64,000 nucleotides of DNA, from positions 345,804 to 409,803 of the forward strand of contig NZ_SSXV01000001.1 of the NCBI RefSeq assembly GCF_009469595.2, in the 5' to 3' direction. Positions 26,414-35,478 of this stretch are shown one piece after another. Origin of the DNA: Thauera sp. 2A1. GTDB lineage: Bacteria; Pseudomonadota; Gammaproteobacteria; Burkholderiales; Rhodocyclaceae. Each line of letters opens with the position of its first letter. Within the stretch, counting starts at the first letter, position 1. The position numbers and the translations under genes were made by a program. Below the pieces are notes generated by a model. The model was not told the origin of the DNA, searched no databases, and saw only the letters and a list, made by a program, of their open reading frames with translations.

Positions 26414-27727
26414 TTAGTGGAACTGCTCTTCTTCGGTCGAACCGGTGAGGGCCTTCACCGAGGAAGAGCCGCCCTGGATGACGGTGGTGACGTCGTCGAA
26501 GTAGCCGGCGCCGACTTCCTGCTGGTGCGACACGAAGGTGTAGCCCTGCTCGCGCGCGGCGAATTCCGGCTCCTGCACCATCTCGGTGTAGTGCTTCATG
26601 CCTTCGCCGCGAGCGTAGGCGTGAGCGAACTTGAAGGTGTTGAACCAGTTGATGTGGATGCCGGCCAGGGTGATGAACTGGTACTTGTAGCCCAGCGCCG
26701 AGAGCTCGTCCTGGAACTTGGCGATGGTGGCATCGTCCAGGTTCTTCTTCCAGTTGAAGGACGGGGAGCAGTTGTAGGACAGCAGTTTGCCCGGACAGGC
26801 GGCATGCACGGCCTGGGCGAACTCGCGGGCGAAGCCGAGATCCGGCGTGCCGGTCTCGCACCACACCAGGTCGGCGTACGGCGCGTAGGCGACGCCGCGG
26901 CTGATGGCCTGCTCAAGACCGTTCTTGACGCGGTAGAAGCCTTCCTGCGTGCGCTCGCCGGTGAGGAAGGGCTTGTCGTTGGCGTCGTGATCGGAGGTGA
27001 TCAGGTTCGCGGCTTCCGCATCGGTACGGGCCAGGATGATGGTCGGCACACCCATGACGTCGGCGGCGAAGCGGGCCGAGATCAGCTTCTCGATCGCCTC
27101 CTGGGTCGGCACCAGCACCTTGCCGCCCATGTGGCCGCACTTCTTCACCGCGGCGAGCTGGTCTTCGAAGTGCACACCGGCGGCGCCGGCGGCGATCATG
27201 TTCTTCATCAGTTCGAAGGCGTTCAGCACGCCGCCGAAACCGGCTTCAGCGTCAGCGACGATCGGCAGGAAATAGTCGATGAATTCCTTGTCGCCCGGGT
27301 TGATGCCACGCGACCACTGGATCTCGTCGGCGCGCTTGAAGGTGTTGTTGATTCGGCGGACCATGGTAGGCACCGAGTCGTAGGCGTACAGCGACTGGTC
27401 GGGGTACATGGTCTCGGAGGTGTTGCCGTCGGCGGCGACCTGCCAGCCCGACAGATAGACCGCCTCGAGGCCGGCCTTGGCCTGCTGCATCGCCTGACCG
27501 GCGGTGATCGCGCCGAAGGCGTTCACATAACCCTTCTTGGCGCCACCATTGACACGCTCCCACAGCAGCTTTGCACCGCGCTGGGCCAGCGTGTATTCGG
27601 GCTGCAGGCTGCCGCGGAGGCGAACCACGTCGGCGGCGGCGTAACCGCGCTTGATGCCTTTCCAACGGGGATTCTCGGCCCAGTCTTTTTCGAGGGCGGC
27701 GATTTGCTGTTCGCGGGTCAGGGTCAT
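26414..27727 (-). CDS. aceA: isocitrate lyase
   Basis: 437 residues with the active-site KKCGH (Cys197) and the family segments GWQVAADGN, SYNCSPSFNW (here LLSYNCSPSFNWKK) and EQGYTFVSHQQEVG. It splits isocitrate to succinate and glyoxylate, the entry to the glyoxylate shunt needed for growth on acetate or fatty acids. ATG 27727 has AAGGAAG upstream. A good promoter and a palindrome lie 117-162 bp upstream. The malate synthase partner aceB is 23 kb away, so the two are not one operon. Confidence 0.97.
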   Translation of the reverse strand: MTLTREQQIAALEKDWAENPRWKGIKRGYAAADVVRLRGSLQPEYTLAQRGAKLLWERVNGGAKKGYVNAFGAITAGQAMQQAKAGLEAVYLSGWQVAADGNTSETMYPDQSLYAYDSVPTMVRRINNTFKRADEIQWSRGINPGDKEFIDYFLPIVADAEAGFGGVLNAFELMKNMIAAGAAGVHFEDQLAAVKKCGHMGGKVLVPTQEAIEKLISARFAADVMGVPTIILARTDAEAANLITSDHDANDKPFLTGERTQEGFYRVKNGLEQAISRGVAYAPYADLVWCETGTPDLGFAREFAQAVHAACPGKLLSYNCSPSFNWKKNLDDATIAKFQDELSALGYKYQFITLAGIHINWFNTFKFAHAYARGEGMKHYTEMVQEPEFAAREQGYTFVSHQQEVGAGYFDDVTTVIQGGSSSVKALTGSTEEEQFH

Positions 27728-27843
27728 GATGCTTCCTTGTCTGATTCGGGAGTTGATTCAACCTCAGCCGCCGGCGTTGCGCCCGCCGGCAGAGGTCCAA
27801 GCCGGAACATCTTCGAGGGAGAGAGGTGTTGCGGTTGAGAGAA

Positions 27844-27872
27844 AGTATAGGCTGCATCGTGCGCAGCAGCAA
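27844..27872 (-). promoter_or_regulatory. sigma-70 promoter of aceA
   Basis: On the minus strand: -35 TTGCTG (27872-27867), 17-bp spacer, -10 TATACT (27849-27844). The predicted start near 27837 gives a leader of about 110 nt. A TCTTATATAAGA palindrome sits 4 bp upstream of the -35 box. Confidence 0.7.
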
Positions 27873-27876
27873 TATG

Positions 27877-27969
27877 TCTTATATAAGATATAAGAAAAAA
27901 GTTTTCCAATAAAAACAAGGTCTTGTGTTTTTCGTTTCACGATATGAGAAAGGAATCGACGTCGTGAAA
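27877..27969. promoter_or_regulatory. palindromic operator candidates upstream of aceA
   Basis: TCTTATATAAGA (27877-27888) is a perfect 12-bp palindrome followed by a further TATAAGA half-site (to 27895). It is centred about 45 bp upstream of the predicted aceA start, as expected for an activator. A second element, TTTCACGA (27935-27942) and TCGTGAAA (27962-27969), is an 8-bp inverted repeat with a 19-bp spacer. The 327-bp gap between aceA and rraA holds no gene. A near copy of the first motif lies at 53061. Confidence 0.5.
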
Positions 27970-28054
27970 TGGAATGCGGTACGGCGTGTGTTGCGCTGCG
28001 GCGCCCTGCAGGCCGATTCCGGCGACCCTGTTGGAACCTGATGCACAGCCGGCG

Positions 28055-28534
28055 TCAGAAGAGCGCGGTCGGGGAGACGATGACCCCATCCTCGTCTGCG
28101 TAGAGGTAGTGGCCGGGAATGAAGGTCACGCCACCGAACGTGACGGGCAGATCGGTCTCGCCGGTATTGCGTTTGACCGTCTTGCGCGGATGGGTGCCGA
28201 GGGCGAACACACCGATATTCATCCCGCCGATCGCTTTCGAATCCCGGATGCAACCGTACACGACGATGCCGCCCCAGCCGTTGCGCACACCGAGCTCGGC
28301 CAACTGGTCGCCGACGAGCGCGCAGCGCATCGAGCCACCGCCGTCGATGACGAGCACCCGGCCTTCGCCTGCCGTCTCCAGCGTCTTGCGCACCAGCGCG
28401 TTGTCCTCGAACAGCTTCAGCGTGGTGATCGGCCCGCCGAACGCGCTACGGCCGCCAAAGCTGCGGAACATCGGGCTGACGACGCTCACCTTGTCTTCGT
28501 TGGCGTCGCAGAGATCGGTGGTCTGGATGGTCAT
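28055..28534 (-). CDS. rraA: RraA family protein (RNase E regulator / 4-hydroxy-4-methyl-2-oxoglutarate aldolase type)
   Basis: 159 residues from ATG 28534 (GAGGAGC upstream). Typical RraA segments are [58 protein letters not shown] and [14 protein letters not shown]. Bacterial RraA binds RNase E and slows RNA decay; close relatives are metal-dependent HMG/CHA aldolases. Length and the GxxxD region (Gly-Asp-Gln-Leu) do not separate these with certainty. It stands upstream of aceA on the same strand with its own start region at 28535-28660. Confidence 0.9.
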   Translation of the reverse strand: MTIQTTDLCDANEDKVSVVSPMFRSFGGRSAFGGPITTLKLFEDNALVRKTLETAGEGRVLVIDGGGSMRCALVGDQLAELGVRNGWGGIVVYGCIRDSKAIGGMNIGVFALGTHPRKTVKRNTGETDLPVTFGGVTFIPGHYLYADEDGVIVSPTALF

Positions 28535-28649
28535 GGAAGCTCCTCGCTGAAAACGTGCAGGGCGGGTACCTGCGGGCCCGCGCATGATAGCCGAGTGCGG
28601 CATGCCTGCGCGGGCGCGGGGCGGCGGGGCGTCGCTGAAGCGATCCGGG

Positions 28650-28687
28650 CCGTACAAAGAAAGACGCCTCCCTGTGCGGGAGGCGTC
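28650..28687 (-). terminator. intrinsic terminator of clpSA
   Basis: A perfect 10-bp stem, GACGCCTCCC (28663-28672) and GGGAGGCGTC (28678-28687), with a 5-nt loop. On the minus strand it is followed by TTTCTTTGT. It lies 24 bp after the clpA stop. Confidence 0.88.
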
Positions 28688-28710
28688 ATGCACGGGCTGG
28701 CGAGAGCGGT

Positions 28711-30987
28711 TCAGACGGTCGTCGCATCCTCGGTCTGCTCGAACAGCAGCTTCACCTTGTCTTCCTCGTCGAGGTCGATGGTGACCTTGCCGCCGTTGGC
28801 AAGCCGCCCGAACAGGAGTTCGTCGGCGAGTGCGGAGCGGATCGTGTCCTGGATCAGGCGGGCCATCGGGCGTGCACCCATCAGCGGATCGAAGCCCTTT
28901 TCGGCGAGCCAGGCTTTCAGGTCTTCGGTGAAGTGCGCCTCGACCTTCTTCTCGTGCAGTTGCGCTTCGAGCTGCATCAGGAACTTGTCCACCACGCGCA
29001 GGATGATTTCGTTATCCAGCGCCTTGAACGAGATGGTGGCATCCAGCCGGTTGCGGAACTCCGGCGAGAACATGCGCTTGATGTCTTCCATCTCGTCGCC
29101 GGCTTCGCGCTTGGCGGAGAAGCCGATGACCGATTTCTGCATCGTCTCCGCTCCCGCGTTGGTGGTCATGATCACGATCACGTTGCGGAAGTCCGCCTGC
29201 CGACCGTTGTTGTCAGTCAGCGTGCCGTGGTCCATGACCTGCAGCAGGATGTTGTAGATGTCCGGATGCGCCTTCTCGATCTCGTCGAGCAGCAGCACGC
29301 AGTGAGGCTTCTTGGTGATCTGCTCGGTGAGCAGGCCGCCCTGGTCGAAACCCACATAGCCCGGGGGGGCGCCGATCAGACGGCTCACCGCATGGCGCTC
29401 CATGTATTCAGACATGTCGAAGCGCACCAGTTCGATGCCCAGCACGTAGGCGAGCTGACGTGCGACCTCGGTCTTGCCCACACCCGTCGGCCCAGAGAAC
29501 AGGAAGGAACCGATCGGCTTCTGCGGATTTCCGAGCCCGGACCGCGACATCTTGATTGCCTGCGCCAGCGCGTCGATGGCTGCGTCCTGGCCGAACACCA
29601 CGTTCTTGAGGTCGCGCTCCAGTGTCTTCAGTGCCGCGCGGTCGTCGTTGGAGACGGTGCGCGGCGGGATGCGGGCGATCTTGGCGACGATTTCCTCGAT
29701 CTCGTTCTTGCCGATGGTCTTCTTCTGCCTGGACTTTGGCAGGATGCGCTGCGCTGCGCCGGCCTCGTCGATGACGTCGATTGCCTTGTCGGGCAGGTGA
29801 CGGTCATTGATGTAGCGCGCCGACAGCTCCGCCGCGCTCGACAGCGCCGACGTCGAGTACTTCACGCCGTGATGTTCCTCGAAGCGGCTTTTGAGTCCCT
29901 TCAGGATTTCCACCGTTTCGGCCACCGAGGGCTCGACGACGTCCACCTTCTGGAAGCGGCGCGACAGCGCGTGGTCCTTCTCGAAGATCTGGCGGAACTC
30001 GTTGTAGGTGGTGGCGCCGATGCACTTCAACTGACCGGACGACAGCGCGGGCTTGAGCAGGTTGGACGCGTCCAGCGTGCCGCCCGATGCGGCGCCGGCG
30101 CCGATCAGCGTGTGGATCTCGTCGATGAACAGGATCGCATTGGGGTTCTCGAGCAACTGCTTGAGCACCGCCTTCAGGCGCTGCTCGAAGTCGCCGCGAT
30201 ACTTGGTGCCGGCAAGCAGTGCGCCCATGTCGAGCGCGAAGACCTGAGCGTTCTCGAGGATCTCCGGAACGCGGCCTTCGACGATGCGGTGCGCCAGTCC
30301 CTCGGCGATGGCGGTCTTGCCGACACCGGCCTCGCCAACCAGCAGCGGATTGTTCTTGCGACGGCGGCAAAGCGTCTGGATGACGCGCTCGACCTCCTTC
30401 TCGCGCCCGATCAGCGGATCGATCTTGCCGACGAGGGCCTGCTGGTTCAGGTTCTGTGTGTAGTTCTCGAGTGCGCCGCCAGGTTGCTTCTCCTCCTGCT
30501 CGGGCTCGTTCTGCTCCGAGTCGCTGCGGTTCGGCTGGTTGGCGCCCTGCTGCGGCGTCTTGGCGATGCCATGCGAGATGAAATTGACCACGTCCAGCCG
30601 CGAGATGTTCTGGCGCTGCAGGAAATACACCGCGTGGGAATCCTTCTCGCCGAAGATCGCGACCAGCACGTTCGCGCCCGTGACTTCCTTCTTGCCGGAA
30701 GACTGGACATGCAGGATGGCCCGCTGGATCACGCGCTGGAATCCGAGCGTGGGCTGGGTGTCGATTTCACCGCTGCCTTCGATGGTCGGCGTGTGCTCGT
30801 TGATGAAGTTGGTGAGCTCGCGCCGCAACTCGTCGATGTTGGCGGCGCAGGCGCGCAGCACTTCTGCCGCCGAGGGATTGTCGAGCAGGGCGAGCAGCAG
30901 ATGCTCCACGGTGATGAACTCGTGTCGCTTCTGGCGCGCCTCTACAAAGGCCATGTGCAGGCTCACTTCAAGCTCTTGCGCGATCAT
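28711..30987 (-). CDS. clpA: ATP-dependent Clp protease ATP-binding subunit ClpA
   Basis: 758 residues, the normal ClpA length. An N-terminal Clp repeat domain ([31 protein letters not shown]) is followed by an acidic/Gln-rich linker (residues about 150-175) and two AAA+ modules with Walker [10 protein letters not shown] and GPTGVGKTE. It unfolds substrates for ClpP and takes N-end-rule cargo from ClpS. The start ATG 30987 directly follows the clpS stop, so the two are translated together. Confidence 0.97.
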   Translation of the reverse strand: MIAQELEVSLHMAFVEARQKRHEFITVEHLLLALLDNPSAAEVLRACAANIDELRRELTNFINEHTPTIEGSGEIDTQPTLGFQRVIQRAILHVQSSGKKEVTGANVLVAIFGEKDSHAVYFLQRQNISRLDVVNFISHGIAKTPQQGANQPNRSDSEQNEPEQEEKQPGGALENYTQNLNQQALVGKIDPLIGREKEVERVIQTLCRRRKNNPLLVGEAGVGKTAIAEGLAHRIVEGRVPEILENAQVFALDMGALLAGTKYRGDFEQRLKAVLKQLLENPNAILFIDEIHTLIGAGAASGGTLDASNLLKPALSSGQLKCIGATTYNEFRQIFEKDHALSRRFQKVDVVEPSVAETVEILKGLKSRFEEHHGVKYSTSALSSAAELSARYINDRHLPDKAIDVIDEAGAAQRILPKSRQKKTIGKNEIEEIVAKIARIPPRTVSNDDRAALKTLERDLKNVVFGQDAAIDALAQAIKMSRSGLGNPQKPIGSFLFSGPTGVGKTEVARQLAYVLGIELVRFDMSEYMERHAVSRLIGAPPGYVGFDQGGLLTEQITKKPHCVLLLDEIEKAHPDIYNILLQVMDHGTLTDNNGRQADFRNVIVIMTTNAGAETMQKSVIGFSAKREAGDEMEDIKRMFSPEFRNRLDATISFKALDNEIILRVVDKFLMQLEAQLHEKKVEAHFTEDLKAWLAEKGFDPLMGARPMARLIQDTIRSALADELLFGRLANGGKVTIDLDEEDKVKLLFEQTEDATTV

Positions 30988-31305
30988 TCAATTTTCCTCC
31001 ATCACGCATGCCAGCGGATGTTGATGCTGACGAGCAAAGGATACGACCTGTTCGACCTTCGTCGAGGCAATGTCACGCGGAAAGACTCCGCATATCCCCA
31101 TGCCCTCTCTGTGCACTTGGAGCATGACTCGCGTGGCACGTTCGCGATCCATGCCGAAAAATTTCTGCAACACGATTATCACGAAGTCCATCGGCGTGTA
31201 ATCGTCGTTCAGCAGAAGCACCTTATATAGGGGCGGCGGCCTGGTGCGTGTCCGCTTCGCCTCCAGCAGGAATTCGTCTTGTTTACGGGTACCCATGAAA
31301 TTCAT
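30988..31305 (-). CDS. clpS: ClpS adaptor
   Basis: 105 residues. Core segments [24 protein letters not shown] and the C-terminal region binding N-degrons ([21 protein letters not shown]) match ClpS. It delivers N-end-rule substrates to ClpA. The gene abuts clpA with no gap. It is divergent from the cold-shock gene across a 332-bp intergenic region. Confidence 0.96.
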   Translation of the reverse strand: MNFMGTRKQDEFLLEAKRTRTRPPPLYKVLLLNDDYTPMDFVIIVLQKFFGMDRERATRVMLQVHREGMGICGVFPRDIASTKVEQVVSFARQHQHPLACVMEEN

Positions 31306-31421
31306 TCTAAAGAACTCCGGGCAGAGTGCAACAAGTCGAATTCAGTGTGCAGATGGGGGAGTGTTGCGTGATTTCAAGAGCGGCTCGTGCGGTGCGGCAT
31401 GCCTGGAATCCAGGAAAGTGC

Positions 31422-31458
31422 CTGTCTATTTAACATGTTCCAGAACTGTCCTTTTAAC
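31422..31458. repeat. direct repeat in the clpS-csp intergenic region
   Basis: CTGTCTATTTAAC (31422-31434) and CTGTCCTTTTAAC (31446-31458) agree at 11 of 13 bases and start 24 bp apart. They lie upstream of the csp promoter, in a region without genes (31306-31637). Regulator unknown. Confidence 0.4.
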
Positions 31459-31498
31459 CGAATGCTGCGACGCGCCAAAAAAGCATCCGAAGAAGTCG

Positions 31499-31527
31499 TT
31501 GACGGTATGCGGGCAAGTGCGTAAAAG
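31499..31527 (+). promoter_or_regulatory. probable csp promoter with long leader
   Basis: -35 TTGACG (31499-31504), 17-bp spacer, -10 TAAAAG (31522-31527). The start near 31534 gives a leader of about 104 nt before the csp ATG, in keeping with the long structured 5' UTRs of cspA-type mRNAs. Confidence 0.55.
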
Positions 31528-31637
31528 CCAAGCTGTGCGCCGGTTTCAGGCTTGTCGAAGATAACGACAGGGGGCTGGCGCCGATGTATCGGCCGGGGGG
31601 CCGATCGTATCAAGCAACCTTGAAGGAAAGATGCAAT

Positions 31638-31841
31638 ATGGCAACTGGCACCGTGAAGTGGTTCAACGATTCCAAGGGTTTCGGCTTCATTACTCCCGAT
31701 GACGGCAGCGAAGACCTTTTCGCGCACTTTTCTGCCATCAACATGAGTGGCTTCAAGACCCTCAAGGAGGGCGAGAAGGTTTCCTTCGAGGTGACCCAAG
31801 GTCCCAAGGGCAAGCAGGCCTCGAACATTCAAAAGGCTTGA
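31638..31841 (+). CDS. cold-shock domain protein (CspA family)
   Basis: 67 residues, a single cold-shock domain with RNP1 KGFGFI and RNP2 DLFAHF (usual VFVHF). It binds single-stranded nucleic acid and acts as an RNA chaperone. I set the start at ATG 31638, the first residue of the family ([16 protein letters not shown]), with AAGGAAAG upstream, rather than the longer frame from 31584. Which csp paralogue it is, and whether it is cold-induced, cannot be told. Confidence 0.95.
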   Translation: MATGTVKWFNDSKGFGFITPDDGSEDLFAHFSAINMSGFKTLKEGEKVSFEVTQGPKGKQASNIQKA

Positions 31842-31887
31842 TGCAGCCAGGCCCGCCCGGAGCGAAAGCCCCGGCCGGCCTTGGAAA

Positions 31888-31930
31888 GCGAGAAGGCCAT
31901 CGGTAAACCGATGGCCTTCTCGCTGTCTGG
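31888..31930 (+). terminator. strong hairpin terminator after csp
   Basis: A perfect 17-bp stem, GCGAGAAGGCCATCGGT (31888-31904) and ACCGATGGCCTTCTCGC (31907-31923), 46 bp after the csp stop. The following TGTCTGG is a poor U-run, but stem strength and position support termination, perhaps in both directions (rpmBG converges). Confidence 0.75.
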
Positions 31931-32000
31931 AGTCCGTATGCTTCGCTCGCCGACGTATCCTCAGGCGCAACCTGCGGTTGCGGCTGGGGTGGCAAGGACA

Positions 32001-32019
32001 GGGCGGAAAGGCTCCGCCC
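32001..32019 (-). terminator. weak hairpin after rpmG
   Basis: A 7-bp stem GGGCGGA (32001-32007) and TCCGCCC (32013-32019) lies 7 bp past the rpmG stop. The U-run is poor, so the call is tentative. Confidence 0.4.
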
Positions 32020-32025
32020 CGAGCA

Positions 32026-32193
32026 TCACTTCAGCTTGATTTCCTTGTACGGCACGTGCTTGCGCGCGACCGGGTCGTACTTGTTGAACTCGAGCTTTTC
32101 CGGCGTGGTGCGCTTGTTCTTGGACGTGGTGTAGAAATGACCGGTGCCGGCGGTCGATTCCAGCTTGATCTTTTCGCGGATGCCTTTTGCCAT
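32026..32193 (-). CDS. rpmG: 50S ribosomal protein L33
   Basis: A 55-residue protein found by reading the minus strand: [20 protein letters not shown]... ending EIKLK. This is the proteobacterial L33 pattern without the zinc cysteines of the C+ form (no Cys residues). It is a component of the large ribosomal subunit near the E site. It follows rpmB by 26 bp, the standard rpmBG pair. Confidence 0.96.
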   Translation of the reverse strand: MAKGIREKIKLESTAGTGHFYTTSKNKRTTPEKLEFNKYDPVARKHVPYKEIKLK

Positions 32194-32219
32194 GGCGTTC
32201 TCCGTTCAGTTCGGGCGGA

Positions 32220-32456
32220 TTAAAGCTTCTCGCCGCGGGCGCGAAGCTCGGCAACGACGACGTCGATGCCCTTCTTGTCGATGGTGCGCAGACCGGCATT
32301 GGAAACGCGCAGGCGGATCCAGCGGTTTTCGCTCTCGCTCCAGAAACGGCGGTTCTGCAGGTTGGGCAGGAAACGGCGCTTGGTCTTGTTATTGGCGTGG
32401 GAGACGTTGTTTCCCACCATCGGTGCTTTACCGGTGACTTGGCAGACGCGAGCCAT
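32220..32456 (-). CDS. rpmB: 50S ribosomal protein L28
   Basis: 78 residues, full length: [33 protein letters not shown]... is diagnostic of L28. It is first in the rpmBG pair. ATG 32456 has CTGGAG upstream. The cysteine in RVCQVTG is usual for the family, and the other zinc-type cysteines are absent, consistent with a C- form matching the C- L33. Confidence 0.97.
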   Translation of the reverse strand: MARVCQVTGKAPMVGNNVSHANNKTKRRFLPNLQNRRFWSESENRWIRLRVSNAGLRTIDKKGIDVVVAELRARGEKL

Positions 32457-32558
32457 ACGTTGCTCCAGGGAATTCTAAGTTCGGGAAACGGTGGAGGATA
32501 CTGTAGAAGAGCAGGCGATGGCAAGCCCTGCTTGCGACTCCGGCCGGACGAGCCGTGT

Positions 32559-33236
32559 TCAAAGCAGGCCACGTTCAGCGAATGATACCGGCGCGCCATG
32601 CGCTGGAACAACGAAATGGTCGAGGACGCGGACGTCCACCAGCGCCAGCGCATCCTTGAGGGCGCGTGTCAGCATCTCGTCTGCGGTGCTCGGCTCGGAG
32701 GCGCCGGAGGGGTGGTTGTGCGCGAAGATGACCGCTGCTGCATTGTACTCGAGCGCGAGCTTGACCACTTCACGCGGATAGACGGAGGTTTGTGTCAGCG
32801 TGCCGCGGAACAGGTCCACCGCGTCGATCAGGCAATGGCGTGCATCGAGCAGCATCACGCAGAAGGTCTCATGAGGGAGGTGGCCCAGGCGCAGGCGCAA
32901 CCAGTCGCGCACTGCCTGCGGCGAATCGAACAGCGCGCGTTCGCGGATCGTCTCGCTGAGCGCACGCCGGGCCAGTTCCATCACTGCCTGCAGTTGGGCA
33001 TACTTCGCCAGCCCCATTCCCGGGACGGCGGAGAAATCGTCCGCGCTGGCGCTGCACAACCGGGTGAGGCTGCCGAAGCGATGTATCAGGCTGCGCGCAA
33101 GGTCGACTGCGCTGTGGCCGCGGATGCCGACGCGCAGGAAGATGGCGAGCAGTTCCGCGTCGGACAGGGCCTGCGTGCCACGCGCGAGCAGTTTTTCGCG
33201 CGGCCGTTCGTCCGCCGGCCAGTCGGTGATTGCCAT
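32559..33236 (-). CDS. radC: RadC/JAB-domain protein
   Basis: 225 residues. The N-terminal UPF0758 helix-hairpin-helix region ([26 protein letters not shown]) is followed by a JAMM domain with HNHPSG (His173, His175) and Asp186. Named for DNA repair, but the biochemical role of housekeeping RadC is unresolved; it may be a metal-dependent isopeptidase or nuclease. It is divergent from coaBC, a conserved neighbourhood (radC-coaBC-dut). Confidence 0.93.
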   Translation of the reverse strand: MAITDWPADERPREKLLARGTQALSDAELLAIFLRVGIRGHSAVDLARSLIHRFGSLTRLCSASADDFSAVPGMGLAKYAQLQAVMELARRALSETIRERALFDSPQAVRDWLRLRLGHLPHETFCVMLLDARHCLIDAVDLFRGTLTQTSVYPREVVKLALEYNAAAVIFAHNHPSGASEPSTADEMLTRALKDALALVDVRVLDHFVVPAHGAPVSFAERGLL

Positions 33237-33311
33237 GGTGGCTCCTTGGTTTTCGCGCCATCGAGGAGGTAGGTCAGGTCGGTGCGCGGGTGTCCATTTT
33301 AATCGAATGTC

Positions 33312-34505
33312 ATGAACGGTCTACAGGGCAGGAAAATTGTGCTGGGTGTCACCGGCGGCGTCGCGGCCTACAAGGCGGCGGAACTGGTGCGCCTGTTGGG
33401 GAAGGCGGGGGCCGATGTGCATGTCGTGCTGACCGAGGGCGGCGCGCGCTTCGTCACGCCGGTCACCTTCCAGGCGCTGTCGGGCAACACCGTGTGGTCG
33501 GACCTGTGGGATGCGCGGATGCCCAACAACATGGCGCACATTGATCTCGGCCGTGATGCGGACGTGATCCTGGTGGCGCCGGCGACGGCAGATTTCATCG
33601 CCCGCCTGGTGCATGGGCTGGCCGACGACCTGCTCACGACGCTGTGCCTGGCGCGCGATGTGCCGCTCATCGTCGCGCCGGCGATGAACCGCCAGATGTG
33701 GGATTCGCCGCCCACCCAGCGCAACGTCCGGCAGTTGCGCGAGGACGGCGTGACGGTCTTCGGTCCCGCCGCGGGAGACCAGGCCTGCGGCGAGGTCGGC
33801 ATGGGGCGCATGCTCGAGCCGGAGGAACTTCTCGAACTGCTCGAAGGGCATTTCGTGCCCAAGCGCCTGGCGGGGCGCAAGGTGGTGATGACTGCCGGGC
33901 CGACTTTTGAAGCCATCGATCCGGTGCGTGGCATCACCAACATCAGTTCGGGAAAGATGGGTTACGCGCTGGCGCGCGCCTGCGCGCAGGCGGGTGCCGA
34001 AGTCGTGCTGGTGAGCGGGCCGGTATCGCTGCCGGTGCCGCTGGGCGTGCAGTGCGTGCCCGCTGCCAGCGCGCGGGACATGCGCGCGGCGGTGCTGCGG
34101 GCGCTCCCCGATGCCGACGTCTTCATCGGTGTGGCGGCGGTGGCGGACTACCGCCCAGTGCAGGCGGCCGAGCACAAGATCAAGAAGACGGGCGCGGACT
34201 TGTCCATCTCCCTGGCACAGAATCCCGACATCCTGGCGGAGGTTGCCGCCTTGCCGGCGGCGCCGTTCTGCGTGGGTTTTGCGGCCGAAAGCCGTGATCT
34301 GGACGCCTACGCGGAGGGCAAGCGACGCAACAAGCGCCTGCCGCTGCTGGTCGGCAACCTGGTGAGCGACGGCATGGGCGGGGACGACAATACGGTGATC
34401 CTGTACGACGACGCAGGGCGTCATCCGCTGCCGCGCGCATCGAAGGCGGAGGTGGCGCGCGGCATCGTCGACCACCTGGCCGCGATGCTGCCGCCCGCGA
34501 CCTGA
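33312..34505 (+). CDS. coaBC: bifunctional phosphopantothenoylcysteine decarboxylase/phosphopantothenate-cysteine ligase
   Basis: 397 residues. The N-terminal flavin decarboxylase domain shows [36 protein letters not shown] and PAMNRQMW with the CoaC active residues, and ends near residue 190. The C-terminal CoaB domain starts at [28 protein letters not shown]. It catalyses two steps of coenzyme A synthesis. It is followed by dut 67 bp later. Confidence 0.96.
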   Translation: MNGLQGRKIVLGVTGGVAAYKAAELVRLLGKAGADVHVVLTEGGARFVTPVTFQALSGNTVWSDLWDARMPNNMAHIDLGRDADVILVAPATADFIARLVHGLADDLLTTLCLARDVPLIVAPAMNRQMWDSPPTQRNVRQLREDGVTVFGPAAGDQACGEVGMGRMLEPEELLELLEGHFVPKRLAGRKVVMTAGPTFEAIDPVRGITNISSGKMGYALARACAQAGAEVVLVSGPVSLPVPLGVQCVPAASARDMRAAVLRALPDADVFIGVAAVADYRPVQAAEHKIKKTGADLSISLAQNPDILAEVAALPAAPFCVGFAAESRDLDAYAEGKRRNKRLPLLVGNLVSDGMGGDDNTVILYDDAGRHPLPRASKAEVARGIVDHLAAMLPPAT

Positions 34506-34572
34506 GCGGCGACATCGGCACGGCCGCACACACCACCGAGCGCGACGCGCCAAGGACTCACGGAGGGCTGAC

Positions 34573-35022
34573 ATGCACCGAATCGACATCAAGATCCTGG
34601 ACGACCGGCTCAGGAGCCATCCGCCGGCCTATTCCACCTGCGGTTCGGCGGGCCTCGATCTGCGCGCCTGCCTGCCGGCGGCCATCACCCTGCATCCCGG
34701 CGAGACCACGCTGGTGCCGAGCGGTCTGGCGATCCACCTCGCCGATCCCGGGCTGGCGGCAATGGTGCTGCCGCGCTCGGGGCTCGGCCACAAGCACGGC
34801 ATCGTGCTAGGCAACCTGGTCGGGCTGATCGATTCCGATTACCAGGGGCAGATCTTCGTCTCGGTATGGAACCGCGGGCGTGGCAGCTTCACCATCCAGC
34901 CGATGGAGCGCATCGCGCAACTGGTGGTCGTGCCGGTGCTGCAGGTGTCGCTGAACGTCGTCGAGGAGTTCGACGCCAGCGAGCGTGGCGAGGGCGGTTT
35001 CGGCAGCACGGGCCAGCACTGA
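34573..35022 (+). CDS. dut: dUTP diphosphatase
   Basis: 149 residues, the usual homotrimeric dUTPase. Motifs seen in order are AGLDLRACL (I), [26 protein letters not shown] (II/III), [10 protein letters not shown] (IV) and the C-terminal [10 protein letters not shown] (V). It hydrolyses dUTP to dUMP and keeps uracil out of DNA. Its stop overlaps the nudix ATG (TGATG). Confidence 0.97.
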   Translation: MHRIDIKILDDRLRSHPPAYSTCGSAGLDLRACLPAAITLHPGETTLVPSGLAIHLADPGLAAMVLPRSGLGHKHGIVLGNLVGLIDSDYQGQIFVSVWNRGRGSFTIQPMERIAQLVVVPVLQVSLNVVEEFDASERGEGGFGSTGQH

Positions 35023-35453
35023 TGCAGCATGTGGGCATCCCGACCGGCGTCCATGTGCTGTGCGAGCGCGATGGCCGCATCCTGCTGATGCGGCGGTCGG
35101 GCACCGGCTTCTTCGATGGCCTCTACAGCTTGCCGGGTGGGCATGTGGAGCCGGGGGAGTCGGTGCTGCACACCGCGGTGCGCGAAATGCGGGAGGAAAC
35201 CGGCCTCGCACTGGATTTCGACGGGCTGGAATGGATGGGGGTGGTGCACCGTCTGTCCGACACCAACCGCATCGATTTCTTCCTGCGCGCCACTCGCTGG
35301 CGCGGAGAGGCCGCGATCCGCGAGCCGGAGAAGTGCGATCGCCTCGAGTGGATCGATCGCGCAGCTCTTCCGGAGTCCATGGTGCCCTATGTGCGCGAGG
35401 CGCTGCGCGCGGGGCCGGGCCCCTGGATGCTCGAGCTGGGCTGGCAGCGCTGA
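35022..35453 (+). CDS. NUDIX hydrolase
   Basis: 143 residues from ATG 35022, which overlaps the dut stop by one base. The Nudix box GX5EX7REUXEEXGU is complete from GGHVEPGES to REMREETGL (about residues 39-61). It probably hydrolyses a nucleoside diphosphate derivative; a nucleotide-pool cleaning role fits its coupling to dut, but the substrate is not predictable. Confidence 0.9.
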   Translation: MQHVGIPTGVHVLCERDGRILLMRRSGTGFFDGLYSLPGGHVEPGESVLHTAVREMREETGLALDFDGLEWMGVVHRLSDTNRIDFFLRATRWRGEAAIREPEKCDRLEWIDRAALPESMVPYVREALRAGPGPWMLELGWQR

Positions 35454-35478
35454 GCAGCGCCACTCGCCCGGTGCGCGC

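Noticed and set aside
31220..31240. CTTATATAGG resembling the aceA operator
   Set aside because: Lies within the clpS coding sequence and matches only part of the palindrome.
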